Positions 1 through 9,742 of a DNA stretch of 64,000 nucleotides are shown here, piece by piece. The notes below the pieces were generated by a model, which worked only from the letters and a program-made list of their open reading frames with translations, was not told the origin of the DNA and ran no database searches. The stretch spans positions 510,491,565-510,555,564 of the forward strand of contig NC_053390.1 in NCBI RefSeq assembly GCF_905171765.1, read 5' to 3'. Each line of letters opens with the position of its first letter. Positions within the stretch are counted from its first letter, which is position 1. The DNA comes from Bufo bufo. Its lineage: Eukaryota > Chordata > Amphibia > Anura > Bufonidae. The position numbers were made by a program, and so were the translations under genes.

Positions 1-230
1 TTTTTGACCCATTTTGCCAAAGGAAAGGAAGTTGCCTAATAATTATGCACACCTAATATAGGGTGTTGATGTCATTAGACCACACCCCTTCTCATTACAG
101 AGACTCACATCACCTAATATGCTTAATTGGTAGTAGGCTTTCGAGTCTATACAGCTTGGAGTAAGACAACATGCATAAAGAGGATGATGTGGTCAAAATA
201 CTCATTTGCCTATTAATTCTGCACGCAGTG
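1..230 (-). mobile_element. Tc1/mariner-type element, 5' end with the first transposase codons
   Basis: Two direct copies of a TTGCCTA-TAATT-TGCAC motif lie at 33-51 and 206-224, the IR/DR layout of Tc1/mariner ends. The minus strand opens an ATG at 12-10 followed by codons for G-Q-K, and the frame runs off the left edge. I recall this terminus and protein start from a common fish/frog Tc1/mariner family (recall, not a search). The element ends at 230 and is followed by TA, the usual target. It abuts PLE1 exactly where the inverted arm of PLE1 stops matching, so it probably inserted into a TA of PLE1. Confidence 0.65.
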
Positions 231-248
231 TATAGGGAGCTGGTAATT

Positions 249-3056
249 TTAGTAGTTGGTATACTCAAGAGATTCATTGAGACCGAAAGGTATGAGGGTG
301 TTTAGCTTGAAGATCCAGAACATTTCTTTTCTGCACAGTGTTTGAAATGATCGGGGAACCCATTCGAGTGGCGTAACTGACAAAGATGTGGGGTCAGCTT
401 CATGATGAGAAGCGTAATGTCGGGATACACTGTGTGTGCAAATTTTGCGTCTTATGTTCGAACGATGCTCATTCATACGTTCCTTCAGAGATTGAGTTGT
501 GCGCCCAACATACAGAAGGTTACACGGACATTGCAGTAGGTAGACCACATTTGTAGTGCTGCAATTCATAGAGTGGTGTATGGTAATTGGTTTCATAGGG
601 TGAGGTAAGGTCACCCGTTCGCCGCAACAGTTTATGATGTCACAGCACATACATCTTTTTATTCCGCATTTGTGTGAGCCTATTTTCAGTAGGCTCTTGT
701 TGGGACCCGATTTGGGACATCGTGGGTTAATCTCAAGTTTGGGACATGAGGGGGCTAAAATGTTTTTCAAGGTCTGGGCACGTTTAAAAATTAAATTAGA
801 GGTTTTTGGGATAGTCTTGCCTATAATGGGATCCTTTAATAAAATATTCCAATGTTTATTTATTAGTTTCCTGATATCCCTGTGTCTGGAGTTGTAACGT
901 GTGACAAAATGAAAATTAGATTGAGTATTATCTGTAACTGAAGTTTTTTTATTTTTCTTTTGGCTACTGAGACTATCTTTTTGGGATATTCCTAAGGCTC
1001 TCTTTTCTGAATCTTTTACAAGTTTGCTCGGGTAACCTTTATCGTGGAAGCGTTTTTTCAAAATGGAAAGTTGTTCTCTACAGACCATGTCATTTGAGCA
1101 GTTCCTGCGGATTCTGCGCATCTGACTGTAAGGTATATTATTTAACCATTTTTTGTGATGGCAGCTCTTAAAGTCTAAATAACTGTTTGTGTCTACTTTC
1201 TTAAAGTGTGTTCTTGTGGTTATTTTGTTATTGGAGATTGAAAGATCTAAGTCTAAAAAAGTTGCTTCTGTAGGGTGTGTCTCGAGTGTGAAGTTGATGT
1301 TCCCACCGTTGGTGTTGATGTGGTTGATGAGACCCGTTAGAATCTCGGGGTTCCCTTCCCAGATTAAGATGATATCGTCGATATACCTCTTATAAAATTT
1401 TATGTTGGGATGGGTGATAAAGCCGTGTAGTTCCTCAAATGCCCCCATGAACAGATTGGCGTAGGCTGGGGCGAACTTAGTCCCCATGGCTGTTCCTTTG
1501 CATTGCTGATATATTGTGTCCTGAAAAATAAAATAATTGTGATGGAGAATGAAGTTAATGGAGTCTATAATGAAGGTTCGTTGTGTGTCAGGTAATTGAG
1601 GGTCTTGACAGAGAGTTTTGTCTACAGCAAGGATGCCCAGAGAATGAATGATGTTACTATAGAGGGAGGTGACATCTAGTGTCACCCAATGGTAAGTTTC
1701 TCTCCATTCAAAAGTCTCCAAGGCATTAATTAGATGAGAAGTGTCACGTAGATATGAGGGTAATTGCAGGACGTATTTCTGTAAAATACTGTCCACATAG
1801 TCGGACAGGTTGGAGGTTAGTGATCCAATACCGGAAATAATGGGTCTTCCAGGGGGGTTTGTTAGTGACTTATGTATTTTAGGTAGAAAGTAAAAACGTG
1901 CTAGGGACGGATGTGGTGTTTTGAGGAAGGTTCTTTCTTTTTTACTAATGATACCTGACTTAAAGCCATCGTCAACTAAGGATATCAGTTTTTTCTTATA
2001 GTTGTTCGTAGGGTCGGATGGTAAGATTTGATAGTATTCTTTGTCAGAAAGAATTCGTAATGATTCGGCTAGATAGTAGGACGAGTCCATAACAACGATT
2101 CCCCCTCCTTTATCCGCACTTTTAATGACCATATCTCTGTTATTAGTGAGGGTTTTTAGAGCTCTAGAGTGGTCTAGGTTTGGATTGTTTTTCCCGGGTA
2201 GGCTGGGTGGGATTGAGAAGTGGTCTTTAAAATCTGATAGTACTATATTAAAAAAGCTCTCTATATGGAGGCCTTTGCTTTGGAGGGGATAAAAGCCTGA
2301 TTTGATTCTGACATTTGACAGGATCGGTGTTGGTTGTAGGGGAGTGATCGTATCCTTTAAGTGGTCGTATGATAAATACATGTCTAGTATATTTCGCTTT
2401 TTTTCACCCAAATCAGGTAGGTTGGTGGAGCATTCTTCTAGCATGTTGGTGTCTGTACTAGTGTTCTCTGGTTGGGGGGTGGGTAAAGGGACAGGTAGGG
2501 AGACGGACGAGGCACTGTTGTTCGGTCCTTGAGTTAGATTTTTTATGGTGAAATGTCGGTGGAGGGTGAGTTTTCTAGCAAACTGGTTTAGGTCTACAAA
2601 CAGTTCGAATATATCTAGTTGGTTTGTGGGGCAAAAGGAGAGACCTTTACTGAGCAGTTCGATTTCTTTTTTCTCCAATGTATATTTGGAAAGATTGAAA
2701 ATTCCCATTTTTCTTTCTAGTTCAATGGTATTTTGAATAGTTTCTGCAGGTGATGTATTAGTTAGGTTGGTTTTTGCTGTTTTAGTTTTTTGTATTTTTT
2801 GTTTAGTGGGGCGCTGTTTTCCACTTCCCCTACATCCTCTGAATCTATATTTGGTCTTTTCTTTTTCATACTGGACAATGGGGTGTAGAAGTGGGTTATT
2901 TTTAGGGACTGCGATGTGGTTGGTGTTCTTAACTGTGGAGAGTCGGCTGGATGTAGGAGGGGACTTAGTGCTAGGAAACTGGTGAGTACTTGTCTTGATG
3001 GAGGGGCCGGTGGGGGCATTTGAGGAACTACACGGCTTTATCACCCATCCCAACAT
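249..3056 (-). CDS. PLE1 reverse transcriptase / GIY-YIG endonuclease, 5'-truncated
   Basis: This 935-codon frame is open throughout. Residues 1-15 (3056-3011) come from the opposite inverted arm, so true element sequence starts at about residue 16 and the natural N-terminus is missing. A lysine-rich tract from a neighbouring frame (2762-3019) suggests a frameshift in the basic N-terminal part. RT landmarks are an IKSADKGGG block near residue 310, FLPKIHK near 390, GTAMGTKFAPAYANLF near 525 and the catalytic YIDD near 557. A Cys-rich CxCC...CC stretch near 810 and a GIY-YIG nuclease (VVYLLQC...LYVGRTTQS, residues about 833-853) follow, giving the PLE order RT then EN. Function by family: target-primed reverse transcription. 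It might be expressed only if the lost 5' end were supplied. Confidence 0.85.
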   Translation of the reverse strand: MLGWVIKPCSSSNAPTGPSIKTSTHQFPSTKSPPTSSRLSTVKNTNHIAVPKNNPLLHPIVQYEKEKTKYRFRGCRGSGKQRPTKQKIQKTKTAKTNLTNTSPAETIQNTIELERKMGIFNLSKYTLEKKEIELLSKGLSFCPTNQLDIFELFVDLNQFARKLTLHRHFTIKNLTQGPNNSASSVSLPVPLPTPQPENTSTDTNMLEECSTNLPDLGEKKRNILDMYLSYDHLKDTITPLQPTPILSNVRIKSGFYPLQSKGLHIESFFNIVLSDFKDHFSIPPSLPGKNNPNLDHSRALKTLTNNRDMVIKSADKGGGIVVMDSSYYLAESLRILSDKEYYQILPSDPTNNYKKKLISLVDDGFKSGIISKKERTFLKTPHPSLARFYFLPKIHKSLTNPPGRPIISGIGSLTSNLSDYVDSILQKYVLQLPSYLRDTSHLINALETFEWRETYHWVTLDVTSLYSNIIHSLGILAVDKTLCQDPQLPDTQRTFIIDSINFILHHNYFIFQDTIYQQCKGTAMGTKFAPAYANLFMGAFEELHGFITHPNIKFYKRYIDDIILIWEGNPEILTGLINHINTNGGNINFTLETHPTEATFLDLDLSISNNKITTRTHFKKVDTNSYLDFKSCHHKKWLNNIPYSQMRRIRRNCSNDMVCREQLSILKKRFHDKGYPSKLVKDSEKRALGISQKDSLSSQKKNKKTSVTDNTQSNFHFVTRYNSRHRDIRKLINKHWNILLKDPIIGKTIPKTSNLIFKRAQTLKNILAPSCPKLEINPRCPKSGPNKSLLKIGSHKCGIKRCMCCDIINCCGERVTLPHPMKPITIHHSMNCSTTNVVYLLQCPCNLLYVGRTTQSLKERMNEHRSNIRRKICTHSVSRHYASHHEADPTSLSVTPLEWVPRSFQTLCRKEMFWIFKLNTLIPFGLNESLEYTNY

Positions 3057-4209
3057 AAAATTTTATAAGAGGTATATCGACGATATCATCTTAATCTGGG
3101 AAGGGAACCCCGAGATTCTAACGGGTCTCATCAACCACATCAACACCAACGGTGGGAACATCAACTTCACACTCGAGACACACCCTACAGAAGCAACTTT
3201 TTTAGACTTAGATCTTTCAATCTCCAATAACAAAATAACCACAAGAACACACTTTAAGAAAGTAGACACAAACAGTTATTTAGACTTTAAGAGCTGCCAT
3301 CACAAAAAATGGTTAAATAATATACCTTACAGTCAGATGCGCAGAATCCGCAGGAACTGCTCAAATGACATGGTCTGTAGAGAACAACTTTCCATTTTGA
3401 AAAAACGCTTCCACGATAAAGGTTACCCGAGCAAACTTGTAAAAGATTCAGAAAAGAGAGCCTTAGGAATATCCCAAAAAGATAGTCTCAGTAGCCAAAA
3501 GAAAAATAAAAAAACTTCAGTTACAGATAATACTCAATCTAATTTTCATTTTGTCACACGTTACAACTCCAGACACAGGGATATCAGGAAACTAATAAAT
3601 AAACATTGGAATATTTTATTAAAGGATCCCATTATAGGCAAGACTATCCCAAAAACCTCTAATTTAATTTTTAAACGTGCCCAGACCTTGAAAAACATTT
3701 TAGCCCCCTCATGTCCCAAACTTGAGATTAACCCACGATGTCCCAAATCGGGTCCCAACAAGAGCCTACTGAAAATAGGCTCACACAAATGCGGAATAAA
3801 AAGATGTATGTGCTGTGACATCATAAACTGTTGCGGCGAACGGGTGACCTTACCTCACCCTATGAAACCAATTACCATACACCACTCTATGAATTGCAGC
3901 ACTACAAATGTGGTCTACCTACTGCAATGTCCGTGTAACCTTCTGTATGTTGGGCGCACAACTCAATCTCTGAAGGAACGTATGAATGAGCATCGTTCGA
4001 ACATAAGACGCAAAATTTGCACACACAGTGTATCCCGACATTACGCTTCTCATCATGAAGGTGACCCCACATCTTTGTCAGTTACGCCACTCGAATGGGT
4101 TCCCCGATCATTTCAAACACTGTGCAGAAAAGAAATGTTCTGGATCTTCAAGCTAAACACCCTCATACCTTTCGGTCTCAATGAATCTCTTGAGTATACC
4201 AACTACTAA
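2995..4209 (+). pseudogene. PLE1 second copy: C-terminal RT and GIY-YIG half
   Basis: An open frame of 404 codons. From 3011 on it repeats the C-terminal half of the minus-strand PLE1 protein, starting just before the catalytic YIDD (residues about 29-32) and ending in the GIY-YIG domain and the shared C-terminus. The first five residues come from the other strand's sequence. The earlier RT motifs are absent, so it cannot encode a working RT. I see one amino-acid difference from the opposite copy: Ala versus Gly in the HHE-x-DPT motif near 403/4056. It is a 5'-truncated duplicate joined head to head. Confidence 0.85.
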
Positions 4210-5342
4210 AATTACCAGCTCCCTATATAAGATCTTGATTCATTTACAGATACGACATCACCATACACCACCATATACCTAATCTTTCAATGGTAACTAC
4301 TCAAAGAAATAAATATGCAGATCCATTCATCTATACATCGATATACCATTTTTTCCTCACTTTATCGTGCTATTATCACTACGTTACTTACACTTTTATT
4401 ATTAGTATTTGTACACCACCCATCATTATATTCCAGTTGGGACAAAATTAACAAAAATTGGCATTTCTGGAGACAGTATACCCATACTGTCTAATAGAGG
4501 CATATTTATTCCCCACAGATATCAATATAAATTAGTTTTTATGTATACCTTTTATGCGACCCGATCCTAACGTCGATACCCATTTTTTTATCAGTACAAA
4601 TATTACTACTATGAGTGACATTATCCATGTAGCTATATATAGGGTGAATCAAGATACGCACATTTTCTTATTTTATTGATACTTTTATTGTTATTTTCAT
4701 TGTTATATTACTATATTTTTAAGGCCATTCACTGATTGGCCAGATGTATTTCCATATTTATGTTTTTACCTATTTAGTAGACATTTATAACGTGGGTGGA
4801 TCCCTGTGCGTCCCACAGGCGCCTTTCCGGTCTTCTCGATCCGGATATGCGCCAGGTGGAACGCATACTGCGTTCCACTTGCTTTTACTACAGCTGCGTG
4901 TGCCCCTGGGTCTTCCACAGGCAAACTTCCGGCCTCTCTATTCCGGATATGTACCAGGTGGAACGCATCCTGCGTTCCACCTAATTCTAACATAGCAACT
5001 TCCGGTGACGGCTCACTTCCGGTTGCGGCTTACTCCATCCCGGATATGGTCTGGTGGAACGCACGTTGCGTTCCACCCACCTGACTTCCGGTTATACGAT
5101 TCCAATATAGAAATACTAACGATCTGAGGGTAGTTTTGTTATATAGTTTCATATGGTTTTTGTGTATATAGGTGTCCAGCCTTTCATCTACTACAGGCAC
5201 CACCAATGTACCTGTATTTTAAAATATTCTTATTCCCACAACGATGATGTCATCATTTGTGACTCCACCCACTGTTTTTTGGCGCCAAAATGGCACACCC
5301 ACATGTATTTAAAGCCCATACATTATGTCTATTGCATATCCT
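4210..5342 (+). other. PLE1 3' noncoding region upstream of the ribozyme
   Basis: This follows the stop of the plus-strand PLE1 frame. It is AT-rich to about 4790, then holds three structured repeats (separate entry), then leads into the hammerhead at 5343. By comparison with PLE2, where matching DNA flanks the ORF on both sides, it corresponds to the PLE long-repeat (pLTR) region. The small frames here follow the repeats and are not convincing genes. Confidence 0.6.
4797..5082 (+). repeat. Three tandem hairpin modules of about 100 bp
   Basis: GGATATG recurs at 4843, 4945 and 5042 (spacing 102 and 97). Each is followed by a near-perfect hairpin of the form GGTGGAACGCA-nnn-TGCGTTCCACC (about 4855-4880, 4958-4982 and 5052-5079). 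Loop bases differ while stems are kept, which hints at selection on RNA or DNA structure. Confidence 0.75.
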
Positions 5343-5386
5343 GCTCCTGATGAAGGGGGTATTGTGACCCCTGAAACGCGTTGAGC
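5343..5386 (+). ncRNA. Hammerhead ribozyme of PLE1 (minimal type I)
   Basis: The conserved core is complete. Helix I is GCTC (5343-5346) with GAGC (5383-5386). CTGATGA lies at 5347-5353. Helix II is AGGGG with CCCCT closing a short loop. GAAA lies at 5373-5376. Helix III is the palindrome ACGCGT (5376-5381), then U at 5382, with predicted cleavage between 5382 and 5383. A 3-bp helix III without a loop is weak as a monomer, but two molecules could pair through ACGCGU. This matches published minimal hammerheads in PLEs, proposed to act as dimers. Activity is inferred. Confidence 0.85.
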
Positions 5387-5911
5387 CTTATGTTTTATCA
5401 TTAAAGAGGATCAAATACGTACCTTTGGATTTGTCTGCTGCTTCACCAACCAGGCTGTACACCCAGGACGTAGAAGTCTACCTCTGACAACTTATACGCG
5501 ATCCCGGCTTAGGGGGGTGACTTGCCACAGGTGCTTTAAGTTCATCCTTGTGGTGCCCCCCCTGTGAAGTGAGTGGATTTTTACCAATGATTTTATTCTT
5601 ATTATTGTCTCCATAGTTCTATTATTATTTTTCATTTTTACTTTTCTTGAAATACTTATTTTATACATCTATTCAGTTTTATTGCTACATGATAATTACA
5701 CAAATATCATCCTATTTTTTAACACCTATTCTCAACGGTGCTCTACATGCCAGCCTATAGCACTTGAGTTTGGTGATCTTTGCTAATGTCTACGATTTTC
5801 CAACACCTCTATTCTGTCTCCTAGGAGTTTGGCGCTCAACTGTTCTTTTACAGTGATCGGTTAAAACTCGGGGTGGGTGACTACCCCCTGTTCCTTACCC
5901 TTCACTAATTA
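5387..5911 (+). other. PLE1 tail after the ribozyme
   Basis: Mixed GC then strongly T-rich sequence with no convincing frame. It contains an ATTAAAG signal-like string near 5400. The end is placed where homology to a Tc1 element starts (about 5912). No target-site duplication was recognised. Confidence 0.45.
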
Positions 5912-6574
5912 TCTCAACTGCTGACAAAAGCAGCAGGATGAATTCTGAAGTGTTTCGGGCAATATTATCTGCTCATATTCAGCCAAATGCTTCAGAACTC
6001 ATTGGACGGCGCTTCACAGTGCAGATGGACAATGACCCAAAGCATTCTGCAAAAGCAACCAGAGAGTTTTTTAAGGGAAAGAAGTGGAATGTTATACAAT
6101 GGCCAAGTCAATCACCTGACCTGAATCCGATTGAGCATGCATTTCACTTGCTGAAGACAAAACTGAAGGGAAAATGCCCCAAGAACAAGCAGGAACTGAA
6201 GACAGTTGCAGTAAAGGCCTGGCAGAGCATCACCAGGGATGAAACCCAGCGTCTGGTGATGTCTATATGTTGCAGACTTCAGGCTGTAATTGACTGCTAA
6301 GGATTTGCAACCAAGTATTAAAAAGTGAAAGTTTGATTTATGATTATTATTCTGTCCCATTACTTTTGGTTCCTTAACAAGTGGGAGGCACATATGCAAA
6401 CTGTTGTAATTCCTACACCGTTTACCTGATTTGGATGTAAATACCCTCAAATTAAAGCTGACAGTCCGCAGTTAAAGCACATCTTGTTCGTTTCATTTCA
6501 AATCCATTATGGGGGTGTATAGAGCCCCAAATGTTAGAATTGTGTCGATGTCCCAATATTTATGGACCTGACTG
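5912..6574 (+). mobile_element. Tc1-like element, 5'-truncated 3' fragment
   Basis: From the CTGCTGACAAAAGCAGCAGG motif to its right terminal repeat (ending GGACCTGACTG at 6574, then TA), it closely follows 21170-21827 of the longer relative described below. The left terminal repeat and the 5' half are missing. Confidence 0.9.
5938..6300 (+). pseudogene. Tc1 transposase, C-terminal fragment
   Basis: A 120-codon frame covers the C-terminal part of a Tc1-type DDE transposase. It holds the second catalytic Asp region (VQMDNDPKHSAKAT) and the hallmark WPSQSPDLNPIEH block with the third acidic residue. The N-terminal paired-like DNA-binding domain and the first Asp are absent, so it is inactive. 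The Met at 5938 is internal (NSEVFRAIL follows directly) and not a real start. The frame stops about 20 codons before the end of the relative at 21589 because of a TAA at 6298. Confidence 0.9.
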
Positions 6575-6576
6575 TA

Positions 6577-7200
6577 GGACCACACGCATCCGTGATGACC
6601 ACGGCCGGTGTGCATGAGGCCATAGACACAGAAAGGGGCACACACACACACAGGGACAGACAGACACACACATCATGGCCCTCAGAATACACCCAGATCT
6701 GTATGATAAACCCCCTTAATTGCACCAGATTCCACTCCACTTGAACCCCACTGCCCCTGAGTGCTCCACCTGCCCACTCATATATGAGCTCCATATGCTG
6801 CCCCTCACGAAGTTCTGGTACTCCAGCAGCACATCCTACCTCACTCTGCATCTTGCAGGCAGGCACACACAGCCCCTCCTCCTTCCACAAGCTGCCGCTG
6901 CTGTCAGGGTTTGTCATGTGACCATGAAGGAGCATGTGACCAGTGATGTCACAGACCTCCTTCTAACAACTACATTCTAGCATAGGATCGATCATCTACC
7001 GAAACAACACCATCTACCCTGTTCTGAGTTCTGGGGCCGCTTACCCCAGCAGTGCACATGGCAAAAATTGTCTGCATTGCTGGGGTAAGCTGCCCTCAAA
7101 TTCAAAACAGGCAGGACACAGCTGCAGGAGTGCGAGGGCACAGTGGGCCCCCCCAGGGGCCGGGGGCCCCGGCACTTGCCCGGGTTCGCCGGGTGGTGGC
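6577..7200. other. Unassigned noncoding stretch
   Basis: No gene seen. It contains a short (CA)n-rich tract near 6640-6670 and a GC-rich block (7130-7205) that resembles the end of an interspersed repeat I cannot name. Small overlapping frames on both strands look incidental. Confidence 0.5.
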
Positions 7201-7207
7201 GCCAGCC

Positions 7208-7800
7208 CTGTGTATAACGTTTGCACATCCTAAATATCAGTGACATTCCTTCAGTGTAATTTTTTATTAGCCGCTGGTGACAGCGACATTACTTACGCTA
7301 TATCTCCTGTTTAACGTGTGCGCATCCTAAATATCAGTGACATTCATTCAGTGTAATTTTTTATTATACCTCCTGTTTAACGTGTGCGCATCCTAAATAT
7401 CAGTGACATTCATTCAGTGTAATTTTTTATTAGACAGTGGTGACAGCGACATTACTTGCGCTATACCTCCTGTTTAATGTGTGCGCATCCTATATATCAG
7501 TGACATTCATTCAGTGTAATTTTTTATTAGGCGGTGGTGACAGGGACATTACTTGCGCTATACCTCCTGTTTACCATTTGCGCATCCTAAATATCAGTGA
7601 CATTCATACAGTGTAATTTTTTATTAGGCGGTAGTGACAGCGACATTACCTGCACTATACCTCCTGTTTAACGTTTGCGCATCCTAAATATCAGTGACAT
7701 TCATTCAGTGTAATGTTTTATTAGGCGGTGGTGACAGCGACATTACCTGCACTATACCTCCTGTTTAACGTGTGCGCATCCTAAATATCAGTGACATTCT
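7208..7800. repeat. 97-bp tandem repeat, seven units
   Basis: The phrase TAAATATCAGTGACATTC recurs at 7231, 7328, 7394, 7491, 7588, 7685 and 7782. The spacing is 97 bp except one unit shortened to 66 bp. Units share a GTGTAATTTTTTATTAG segment and a GACAGCGACATTAC segment and differ by point changes. No coding potential seen. Confidence 0.95.
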
Positions 7801-7845
7801 GTGTACTTTATTTGCATATACACTTACAAAACCTGCGCTACTGTA

Positions 7846-8829
7846 CAGTACAGACCAAAAGTTTGGACACACCTTCTCATTCAAAGAGTTTTCTTTATTT
7901 TCATGACTATGAAGGCATCAAAACTATGAATTAATACATGTGTAATTATATACATAACAAACAAGTGTGAAACAACTGAAAATATGTCATATTCTAGGTT
8001 CTTCAAAGTAGCCACCTTTTGCTTTGATTACTGCTTTGCACACTCTTGGCATTCTCTTGATGAGCTTCAAGAGGTAGTCCCCTGAAATGGTCTTCCAACA
8101 GTCTTGAAGGAGTTCCCAGAGATGCTTAGCACTTGTTGGCCCTTTTGCCTTCACTCTGCAATCCAGCTCACCCCATCTTGATTGGGTTCAGGTCCGGTGA
8201 CTGTGGAAGCCAGGTCATCTGGCGCAGCACCCTATCACTCTCCTTCATGGTCAAATAGCCCTTACTTTCAAAGTTTTCCCAATTTTTCGGCTGACTGACT
8301 GACCTTCATTTCTTAAAGTAATGATGGCCACTCATTTTTCTTTACTTAGCTGCTTTTTTCTTGCCATAATACCAATTCTAACAGTCTATTCAGTAGGACT
8401 ATCAGCTGTGTATCCACCTGACTTCTCCTCAACGCAACTGATGGTCGCAACCCCATTTATAAGGCAAGAAATCCCACTTATTAAACCTGACAGGGCACAC
8501 CTGTGAAGTGAAAACCATTTCAGGGGACTACCTCTTGAAGCTCACCAAGAGAATGCCAAGAGTGTGCAAAGCAGTAATCAAAGCAAAAGGTGGCTACTTT
8601 GAAGAACCTAGAATATGACATATTTTCAGTTGTTTCACACTTGTTTGTTATGTATATAATTCCACATGTGTTAATTCATTGTTTGGATGCCTTCAGTGTG
8701 AATCTACAATTTTCATAGTCATGAAAATAAAGAAAACTCTTTGAATGAGAAATCTACAATTTTCATAGTCATGAAAATAAAGAAAACTCTTTGAATGAGA
8801 AGGTGTGTCCAAACTTTTGGTCTGTACTG
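7846..8829 (-). mobile_element. Tc1-like element with decayed transposase
   Basis: Terminal repeats begin CAGTACAGACCAAAAGTTTG at 7846 and end with its complement at 8829. TA flanks both sides (7844-7845, 8830-8831). The interior on the minus strand (about 8041-8270) retains broken pieces of a Tc1 transposase C-terminus, homologous to 57067-57339. A 50-bp piece of the right end is duplicated in tandem (about 8700-8749 and 8751-8800). It is related to 56906-57864. Confidence 0.9.
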
Positions 8830-8837
8830 TATGTGTG

Positions 8838-9092
8838 ACATACTTGCAAGCATATATACCATTTATTATGCGCAAGGCAAGCAGTAATGGACGGGGAAGT
8901 GGCCGTGCTGCTGATGGTGCACGCAAAGGCCGTGGCCCTGGGCGCAGTACAACTGTGCCTGCTGCCAGAGCACAAGAAACACACTCATCCACTATACCTA
9001 ACTTCATGTCCAAGTTTGCAGGGAGGCGCAAGGCACCCCTCTCGAAGTCAAACCAGTGCGACCAGGTGGTCGGTTGGATTGCAGCAGATAAT
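8838..9092 (+). pseudogene. hAT-type transposase N-terminal fragment, left of Gypsy1
   Basis: One frame here reads Arg/Gly-rich sequence (RGSGRAADGARKGRGPGR) and then PNFMSKFAGRRKAPLS and VVGWIAADNAS. I associate this with the N-terminal part of frog hAT proteins. The frame is broken by Gypsy1 and resumes beyond it at 12348. Homology is judged from pattern and context (a BED finger follows in the right part), so the family is moderately certain. Confidence 0.6.
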
Positions 9093-9097
9093 GCTTC
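9093..9097. repeat. Gypsy1 target-site duplication, left copy
   Basis: GCTTC directly precedes the TGTCACTACC LTR start. The same five bases follow the right LTR at 12343-12347. Confidence 0.9.
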
Positions 9098-9740
9098 TGT
9101 CACTACCAGAGCTTTGGGACGTTCTCACAGCTCTGTTTCTCCACCCCTGTGATGATGTCACTACTAGAGCTGGGAGGAGTTCTCACTGCTCTGTTTACTT
9201 TTGGTTTCCTTCCTCCCAGCTGTTCCTCATGCGTTTGATTTCCCTCTCTTTATATCACCCCTCCTCCTATTGTAGGGCGTGGATTATAGTTCTCATTTCA
9301 GTTGTAGCTCTTGCTTTAGTATCTTCACTTGTAGCTATCAGTTCACTGGACCTGTGTTCTGCTGCAGCAAGCACTCCGGATATTGCCAGCTGTCCTTGGA
9401 TCCATCTTCTCTGCGGCTGCAACACCTTCAGCTAAGTGTACAGACATTGTTGTGTACCTGATTATTTTCTGACTGGATCTGAGGTGGCCACGGTTCCCTC
9501 CATATACTGAGTAGGGCACTGGTGGCCGTGCCCCTTCCACTATTGTAGGGGTTACAGTGGTCATCAGTCTTAGGTATGTGGGCATGCCTCGTTCCGCCAT
9601 TTGGATCCGGGCATGTGCTTTAGCAGAATAGGGAGAGCTTTAAGGGTCTGACAGGGGTCACCCTTTATCCTCCCTAGTTTGGGTCCGGTCAGTAGCTCTT
9701 TTACTGTGTATACTATTGTTGCTCACATACAGCCGTGACA
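9098..9740 (+). repeat. Gypsy1 5' LTR
   Basis: It starts TGTCACTACC and ends CAGCCGTGACA. The 643-bp length equals the right LTR. I counted four substitutions between them, for example near 9188/11790 and 9406/12008, so the insertion is not brand new. Confidence 0.9.
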
Positions 9741-9742
9741 TT

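Larger units (their letters stand above)
231..4227. repeat. Large inverted repeat of PLE1 (arms 231-1447 and 3011-4227)
   Basis: The arms pair with a constant coordinate sum of 4458. They run from 231/4227 (mismatch just outside, at 230/4228) to 1447/3011 (mismatch at 1448/3010), so 1,217 bp each with a 1,563-bp spacer. Only one difference caught my eye, near 403/4055. The spacer holds the 5' half of the RT gene, so a read-through RNA would fold into a long hairpin. Confidence 0.9.
231..5911. mobile_element. PLE1: Penelope-like retroelement, inverted-duplicated copy
   Basis: The element combines a minus-strand RT plus GIY-YIG reading frame (249-3011), a plus-strand repeat of its 3' half (3011-4209) and one 3' region (4210 to about 5911) with a hammerhead ribozyme. 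PLEs often insert with such inverted, partly truncated copies. The left end is cut by the Tc1/mariner element at 231. The right end is set where a Tc1 fragment begins near 5912 and is approximate. I found no TSD. Confidence 0.85.

Noticed and set aside
4744..5084. Four overlapping short frames with repeated WNAYCVP-type peptides
   Set aside because: They follow from the three DNA hairpin modules in several frames and both strands; no sign of coding selection.
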